Shown: positions 59,378 to 64,000 of the stretch, in pieces
Position numbering within the stretch: position 1 is the first letter of the stretch
Layout: the number at the start of each line of letters is the position of its first letter
DNA from: Pseudomonadota bacterium
GTDB taxonomy: Bacteria; Chloroflexota; UBA6077; JAJPGT01
Assembly (NCBI GenBank): GCA_021325655.1
Contig: JAJPGT010000047.1
Span: forward strand, 62,001-126,000
Reading direction: 5' to 3'
Length of the DNA stretch: 64,000 nucleotides
Position numbers and translations under genes: made by a program
The notes under the pieces: generated by a model
Seen by the model: only the letters and a program-made list of their open reading frames with translations
What the model was told of the DNA's origin: nothing
Database searches by the model: none

Positions 59378-61171
59378 ATGATGTCCTCGCGGGAGCGGGC
59401 GGGAGTGGAGCGGGAGGCGCCCCGGTCAGGGCTGGCCGAGCTGCTCTCTCCCGACCAACGGCAGCTTCTCAGCCGCGACCGCCAGCTTCTCTGGCGGCTG
59501 CGGGAGGCTCTGGCCGCCGCGGCGGCGAGCGAGGACGACCTGCGGACCCTGCGCCAGGCCGAGGCGGATCTGGATGAACTGTTCCTGCTGGTCATCGTCG
59601 GCGAGTTCAACGCCGGCAAGAGCGCGCTGATCAACGCCTTGCTCGGCGCCCCGGTGCTGCCCGAGGGGGTCACCCCAACCACCGCCGAGGTGACGCTGCT
59701 GCGGGACGGACCTGCGCCGGAGCAACGCTCGGCGGACGGGCTACTGGAGATCCGCTACCCGCTCGACCTGCTGCGCGACCTGGCGATTGTGGATACGCCG
59801 GGTACCAACGCAGTGCTCCGGCGGCACGAAGAACTCACTCGCCGCTTCATTCCCCGCGCCGATCTGGTGCTGTTCGTCACCTCGGCGGACCGGCCCTTCA
59901 CCGAGAGTGAACGCAGCTTCATGGAGCTGATCCGCACCTGGGGCAAGAAGCTCGTCCTGGTACTGAACAAGGTAGACCTGCTCCAGCCGGCCGAGCTCGA
60001 AGAACAGCTCGGGTTCGTTCGCGAGCAGTCGCGCCAACTGCTCGGGTTCATCCCCCAAGTCTTCCCGGTCTCGGCGCGGGCGGCGCTGCGCGCGAAGCAG
60101 GTCGCCTCGGATGGCGAGCGAGAGCAGGCCTGGGCGGCGAGCCGCTTCCAGGCGCTGGAGGCGTTCATCCGGGAGACGCTGGACGACCAGGAGCGGCTGC
60201 GGCTCAAGCTCCAGACGCCGCTCGGTGTGGCCGAGCGGATCGCCGCCAGCTACCAGGACGCGGCGCAGCAGCGCCTTGAACTGCTCCAGGCGGACCTGCT
60301 GCTCTCCGAGAGCCTGGAGGGGCAGCTCGCGCTGTACCTGGCCGACATGCGCCGAGACTTCGGGTTCCGTCTCCACGAGCTGGATACCGTGCTCCACCAG
60401 CTTCAGGAGCGCGGCGAGCGCTTCCTGGACGACACGCTGCGCCTGGGCCGGGTGTTCGATCTGTTCAACGCCGCGCGCATCAAGAGCGAGTTCGAGCGGC
60501 AGGTCGTGGCCGACCTGCCCGCGCAGGTAGATCGCCTCGGCCAATCGCTGATCGACTGGATGGTCGAGCAGGATCTGCGGCTCTGGCGCTCGGTGACCGA
60601 GCAGGTCGAGCGCCGGCGGGCGGCGCGGCCGGGCGAGGGCCCCTCGGCCCGCCTGGCCGGCTCCTTCGAGTATGACCGCCGCACGCTGCTGGGCACGCTG
60701 GGATCCGTGGCCCGCGAGGTGGTGCAGCGCCACGACCACCGGCGCGAGGCGGAGCAGCTCGCCCAGTCGGTTCGGGAGACGGTGACGCAGGCGACGCTTA
60801 TGGAGGCGGGGGCGCTGGGGCTGGGAGCGTTGGTGGTGGCGCTGGTCAGCAGCGCCGCGCTCGACGTCACCGGTATACTCGCCAGCGGGGCGATCGCCGG
60901 CCTCGGGCTGTATCTGCTGCCGCTCAAACGGCGGCGGGCCAAGGAGCAGTTCCGCCTGCGGACCGCGGCGCTCCGGGACGGGCTCGCGAGCGCGCTGTCG
61001 GAAGCGTTCGAGCGCGAGCTCGAGCATTCGGTCCAGCGGGTGCGCGACGCGCTCGCCCCCTACGATCGATTCGTCCGCGTGGAGCAGGCGAAGATGACCA
61101 CGCTCTGTGGCACGCTCGCGGCGATCCTCGCCGAGGCTCGCACCTTGCGTGAGCAGATTCAGCGGCTGTAA
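59378..61171 (+). CDS. Bacterial dynamin-like GTPase
   Basis: This 597-aa GTPase has G1 IVGEFNAGKSALINALLG near residue 73, G2 Thr in VTPTTAEVTLL, G3 IVDTPGTNAVL and G4 LVLNKVDLLQ. A long helical stalk from about 270 to 470 follows. Near residue 490 a pair of hydrophobic segments (MEAGALGLGALVVALVSSAALDVTGILASGAIAGLGLYLLPLKRRR) serves as the membrane paddle. This is the standard BDLP layout: GTP-driven membrane remodelling, often in stress tolerance or vesiculation. Residues 505-597 form a final coiled region. The start MM SSRERAG at 59378 is one option; 59381 is another. Confidence 0.9.
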   Translation: MMSSRERAGVEREAPRSGLAELLSPDQRQLLSRDRQLLWRLREALAAAAASEDDLRTLRQAEADLDELFLLVIVGEFNAGKSALINALLGAPVLPEGVTPTTAEVTLLRDGPAPEQRSADGLLEIRYPLDLLRDLAIVDTPGTNAVLRRHEELTRRFIPRADLVLFVTSADRPFTESERSFMELIRTWGKKLVLVLNKVDLLQPAELEEQLGFVREQSRQLLGFIPQVFPVSARAALRAKQVASDGEREQAWAASRFQALEAFIRETLDDQERLRLKLQTPLGVAERIAASYQDAAQQRLELLQADLLLSESLEGQLALYLADMRRDFGFRLHELDTVLHQLQERGERFLDDTLRLGRVFDLFNAARIKSEFERQVVADLPAQVDRLGQSLIDWMVEQDLRLWRSVTEQVERRRAARPGEGPSARLAGSFEYDRRTLLGTLGSVAREVVQRHDHRREAEQLAQSVRETVTQATLMEAGALGLGALVVALVSSAALDVTGILASGAIAGLGLYLLPLKRRRAKEQFRLRTAALRDGLASALSEAFERELEHSVQRVRDALAPYDRFVRVEQAKMTTLCGTLAAILAEARTLREQIQRL

Positions 61172-61216
61172 GGTTCCCGCCGCTGTGCCGATACTCCGAC
61201 CGCGAAGAGGCGAACA

Positions 61217-61612
61217 ATGAAGCGGATCCTGATCGTCGAGGATCACCCTGATACGCAGAGTCTGCTCTGCGACCTGCTGGAGCTGGAGGGGTACGAAGTT
61301 CGGTGCAGCGGTGAAGCACACGGGGTGCTCGGGCTCGCCCGGCGGATGAACCCGGACCTGATCGTTCTGGACGTCAAGCTGCCGGGCCTCAGCGGGATTG
61401 AGCTCCTCGAGCTGCTGAACCGCGACCGGCAGATGCGCCAGGTGCCGGTGCTGATGTGCTCGGGCGCGGTGGACGAGCTCAACGCCAACCGCGAGCAGAT
61501 CGAGGGCAGCGGGGCGCGAGTCATCACCAAGCCGTTCGCGCTGGAGGACCTGCTCAGCGCGGTGCAGAGTTGCATCGAGCAGGGCCAGCGGGCGCTCGAT
61601 CCCTCCGCCTAA
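61217..61612 (+). CDS. Stand-alone response regulator
   Basis: This 131-aa CheY-like receiver has RILIVEDHPDTQSLL (E-D pair), LIVLDVKLPGLSGIELL, VLMCSGAVDEL with Ser in the T/S position, and VITKPFALEDLL. It has no output domain. ATG 61217 follows CGAAGAGGCGAAC. It is 45 bp after the dynamin-like gene on the same strand and overlaps the convergent O-antigen-ligase-like gene by 4 bp. Confidence 0.9.
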   Translation: MKRILIVEDHPDTQSLLCDLLELEGYEVRCSGEAHGVLGLARRMNPDLIVLDVKLPGLSGIELLELLNRDRQMRQVPVLMCSGAVDELNANREQIEGSGARVITKPFALEDLLSAVQSCIEQGQRALDPSA

Positions 61613-63075
61613 CCACGAGCCCCAGCTCGCTCTTCCACTGTAGCCGCCGCGGCGCGGGGCGCTGCCGCCAGGTGGGCCCAGGCCACCAGCAGCCCGACGA
61701 TCAGCCAGAACAGCGCCACCATGTGCGGAAAGTCCTTGTTCACGAAGTAGTGGTCGAACAGACCCGCGGTGAGCGCCGCGACGAGCGCCGCCTGGGTGGC
61801 GCCCAGGCTCGTCACGACGTCCGGGCTGGTCCCCGGGCTGCTCCGCAGGGAGCCCAGCAGCGCCGTGCCGACCGCGGCGAGGTAGAGCGCCGTTCCCACC
61901 AGGCCGGTCTGCTCCGCGAGCGTCAGGTACAGGCTGGAAACCCCCTCCTGGAGGTCGAGGTCCGGCGCGGGGCCGAAGCCGATCCCGAGCAGCGGGTAGC
62001 GACGAATGATCGCGACAGCGTTGCGGTACTCCTGGAGCCGTAGCTCCGAGGCCTTGTCCTGGGTGGCGAAACCGCTGGCGAGCCGGTCGAGCATCGTCTG
62101 CCCAACCGGGGACAGGAGGAGCAGCGCCCCGACCACCGCGCCGGCGACGAGCACCCGGCGCGAGCGAAACAGGGCTAGAAAGCCGAGCGCGGCGGCGAAG
62201 CCCACCCATGACGAGCGCGAGTTCGACAGCGCCATCCCTGCGGCCAGCGCGACGAGCGCTCCGGCAAGCGCCCAGCGCGGCGCCAGCGGCGCTTTGCCGA
62301 ACAGGTGCCCGGCCGCCAGGGCGGCGGCGAGCATGAGCATCCCGCCGAGCACGTTTGGATCGATCGAGGTGCCCACCGCGCGGAGCGTGTCGGAGTAGGT
62401 GTTGTTCGGGCCGGGCAGGTAGCGCAGCACCGCCTCGCCGGTCGGGTAGCCTAGGGGGCCGAGCGCGGAGAGGAGCCGGACCTGGAGCGTCGTCGGCAGC
62501 GCCCAGATGCCAACCGCCAGGAGCGCCGCCAGCGTGGCGCCGGCGATCAGCGCCCGCTCCAGCAGGCGCGCCGCGCGCGGGGCGCGGATGGTGTTGACGA
62601 CGCAGTAGTAGAGAACCAGGCTGGCGAGCAGCTTGACGAAACGGCGGGTCAGCTCGTCGAACGCGATCTGGCGGGCCCCGAGCGCGAAGGCGGCGACCGC
62701 GACTACCAGGAACGCGCCCAGCCAGGCCCCGGGGGCGGTGAGCTGGAGCGGCTCGCGGTGCTGGGAGGCTCCGAGCAGCCAGACCAGCAGGAGCGTTGCG
62801 AGCGCCGCGTCCAGCAGGGTGAGCTGGACCCCGAGGCGGACCGGGATGACGCCGAACGGGAGCAGGGTGGCGATGGCGATGACGGCGAGCAGCCCGGAGC
62901 GAGTGCTCGACAGGAGCAGCAGGGCGAGCGCGCCGCCGAGGAGCGCCCCGAGCACGGCGAGCGCCCAGCCGAAGGTGACGGCAGCGCCGATGGCCAGCCC
63001 GGCGCCCAGTGCCAGCGCAAGCGCGACGGGAGGGGAGGCGAGGAGGCGGCGTCCGCCGGACGGTGCAACGATCAT
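61609..63075 (-). CDS. O-antigen ligase / Wzy-like membrane protein
   Basis: This 488-aa protein has about twelve membrane helices. The characteristic Wzy_C/WaaL region is ALALGARQ through the large loop before TIRAPRAARLLE. Later come GMALSNSRSSWVGFAAALGFLALF and the periplasmic stretch RYPLLGIGFGPAPDLDLQEGVSSLYL ahead of the last helices. The NSRSSW and GxGxG motifs fit O-antigen ligase or polymerase (PF04932-like). It would join or polymerise lipid-linked glycans outside the inner membrane. It probably works with the scattered GT2 genes. GTG or ATG 63075 is the start. Confidence 0.82.
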   Translation of the reverse strand: MIVAPSGGRRLLASPPVALALALGAGLAIGAAVTFGWALAVLGALLGGALALLLLSSTRSGLLAVIAIATLLPFGVIPVRLGVQLTLLDAALATLLLVWLLGASQHREPLQLTAPGAWLGAFLVVAVAAFALGARQIAFDELTRRFVKLLASLVLYYCVVNTIRAPRAARLLERALIAGATLAALLAVGIWALPTTLQVRLLSALGPLGYPTGEAVLRYLPGPNNTYSDTLRAVGTSIDPNVLGGMLMLAAALAAGHLFGKAPLAPRWALAGALVALAAGMALSNSRSSWVGFAAALGFLALFRSRRVLVAGAVVGALLLLSPVGQTMLDRLASGFATQDKASELRLQEYRNAVAIIRRYPLLGIGFGPAPDLDLQEGVSSLYLTLAEQTGLVGTALYLAAVGTALLGSLRSSPGTSPDVVTSLGATQAALVAALTAGLFDHYFVNKDFPHMVALFWLIVGLLVAWAHLAAAPRAAAATVEERAGARG

Positions 63076-63100
63076 CGCGCGCCGAGCTCCGGCCGCGGCC

Positions 63101-64000
63101 TCACTCGAAGGAGAGTCCGAGCTCGGCGGCCAGCGCCTGCAGCTCGCGGCGGACCCCCTCCGAGAGTGGGATGCCCTCCGCCAGCCGACGGCGACGCGTC
63201 TCGGCCTCGAGCTCGCCCGGGGTGAAGATCCGCTCCACTCCCTCGGCTCGCGGCGCTGCCCGCACCTGCCGCGCCAGCTCCCCGGCCCGGCGGCGGAACT
63301 CGGTCAGCGGGACCATCTGGTCGATGTCGATCGCCCCGAGCAGATGCCCGATCCCCTGCGGCCGGTCCAGGTTGCCGTGGAGCTGGCCGATCCCGGTCGC
63401 CATCGCGGCCCCGGTCAGCGCCCCGCAGAGCAAGTCGATCAGCAGGGCCAGCCCGGAGCCTTTATGCCCCCCCAGCGGCATGACCGTCCCCTGGAGCGCT
63501 TCGGCGACGCTGCGGGTTGGCTGCCCGCGGGCGTCCAGCGCCCAGCCCGCGGGGATCTCGGTCTGGCCGCTCGCCTGGGCCAGCACGATCCGCCCCTTGG
63601 CCACCAGGCTGGTCGCCATATCCAGCACCAGCGGCTCCTCGTCCGTTGGCACCGCTAGCGCCAGCGGATTGGTTCCCAGCAGCGGCTCCCGGCCGCCCCA
63701 GGGGGCCATCGCCGGCGGGCTGTTGGTGAGCGCCAGGCCAACCATGCCCTGCTGCGCCGCGAGCAACGCGTAGTAGGCACTGGCACCAAAGTGGTTGCTG
63801 TGGCGGACACCTACCCAGGCGGCGCCATTGTGCCGGGCTCGTTCGATCCCCCACTGCATCGCTTTGGTCGCGGCGACCGCGCCCAGGCCGTTATCGGCGT
63901 CGACCAGCAGGGTGGCGGGGCTTTCGGCGACGAGGCGTACCGCCGGGCGGGGGTTGATCCCGCCGGCGCGCAGGCGGTGGATGTAGGGCACCAGCAGCCG
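63101..64000 (-). CDS. Ldh_2-family (malate/L-lactate/ureidoglycolate) dehydrogenase, truncated by window end
   Basis: The frame runs to the last base of the window (R-L-L-V-P-Y-I-H), so the N-terminal part is outside. NADH-binding features of this family are visible: GVRHSNHFGASAYYALLAAQQGMVGLALTNSPPAMAPWGG, GTNPLALAVPTDEEPLVLDMATS, and GGHKGSGLALLIDLLCGALTG. Catalytic His lies in RHSNHFGA. The family includes malate, lactate, delta-piperidine-2-carboxylate and ureidoglycolate dehydrogenases; which one cannot be told here. It ends 26 bp from the O-antigen-ligase-like gene start. Confidence 0.85.
   Translation of the reverse strand, partial: RLLVPYIHRLRAGGINPRPAVRLVAESPATLLVDADNGLGAVAATKAMQWGIERARHNGAAWVGVRHSNHFGASAYYALLAAQQGMVGLALTNSPPAMAPWGGREPLLGTNPLALAVPTDEEPLVLDMATSLVAKGRIVLAQASGQTEIPAGWALDARGQPTRSVAEALQGTVMPLGGHKGSGLALLIDLLCGALTGAAMATGIGQLHGNLDRPQGIGHLLGAIDIDQMVPLTEFRRRAGELARQVRAAPRAEGVERIFTPGELEAETRRRRLAEGIPLSEGVRRELQALAAELGLSFE

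Noticed and set aside
59741-62209. 822-aa minus-strand ORF
   Set aside because: It lies antisense across the dynamin-like GTPase and a response regulator, is rich in Arg/His/Gln with no motifs, and is a typical shadow in high-GC DNA.

Overview
The window is about 70% GC, densely coded, and reads as bacterial chromosome rather than plasmid or phage. Several traits point to Chloroflexota, most likely the Thermomicrobia side. These are a secreted protein with the FGFPVS-type C-terminal module common in that phylum, a HelY/Ski2-like helicase, a DUF2231 membrane protein, a bifunctional-nuclease (DUF151) protein, stand-alone response regulators, and TATACT/TAGAAT -10 boxes placed unusually close to start codons. 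This assignment is an inference. I found no rRNA, tRNA, CRISPR array, integrase or transposase.

Layout. 0-5.7 kb: the end of a glycosyltransferase-like membrane protein, larB, a SufU/IscU scaffold, a two-domain rhodanese and an FAD/NAD oxidoreductase. 5.8-10 kb: folC-larC facing a secreted M1 metallopeptidase. 10.2-15.3 kb: two family-2 glycosyltransferases, metG and a DUF2142-like membrane protein. 15.4-23.8 kb: acyl-CoA dehydrogenase, YciI, dxs, a YdjC deacetylase divergent from a methyltransferase-GT2 pair, DUF151 nuclease, RNase H-like, a TatA/B-like protein and a DJ-1/PfpI protein. 24-29.2 kb: a methyltransferase, then a compact restriction-modification islet (MTase plus PD-(D/E)XK protein), then a response regulator, a DUF2231 protein and recF. 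The islet is bracketed by two copies of the response regulator's 3' end.

29.3-38.3 kb: a helicase, small Zn-ribbon and secreted proteins including a low-GC patch at 33.6-34.5 kb, and an SPFH-ureA-ureB-ureC-thioredoxin run with no urease accessory gene. 38.3-44.2 kb: a minus-strand operon of an EamA transporter, two large glycosidase-like proteins and an HELAH protein. 44.4-53.6 kb: ArsR regulator, a CCGHPGEPGC-type small protein, an orphan ABC permease, NUDIX, PNPOx-like, M20 amidohydrolase, DinB, Fe-ADH, SprT-like, clpS and a MEMO-family protein. 53.6-56.9 kb: two secreted proteins, a clan-A glycosidase-like one and a beta-propeller. 57-61.6 kb: a plus-strand set of a TM microprotein, winged helix, response regulator, membrane proteins, a dynamin-like GTPase and another response regulator. 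61.6-64 kb: an O-antigen-ligase-like protein and a truncated Ldh_2 dehydrogenase.

Most genes are housekeeping or envelope functions. The most unusual parts are the restriction-modification islet in its duplicated response-regulator context, the divergent accessory-less urease coupled to an SPFH protein, the paired glycosidases, and recurrent CTG-start and near-leaderless gene architecture.
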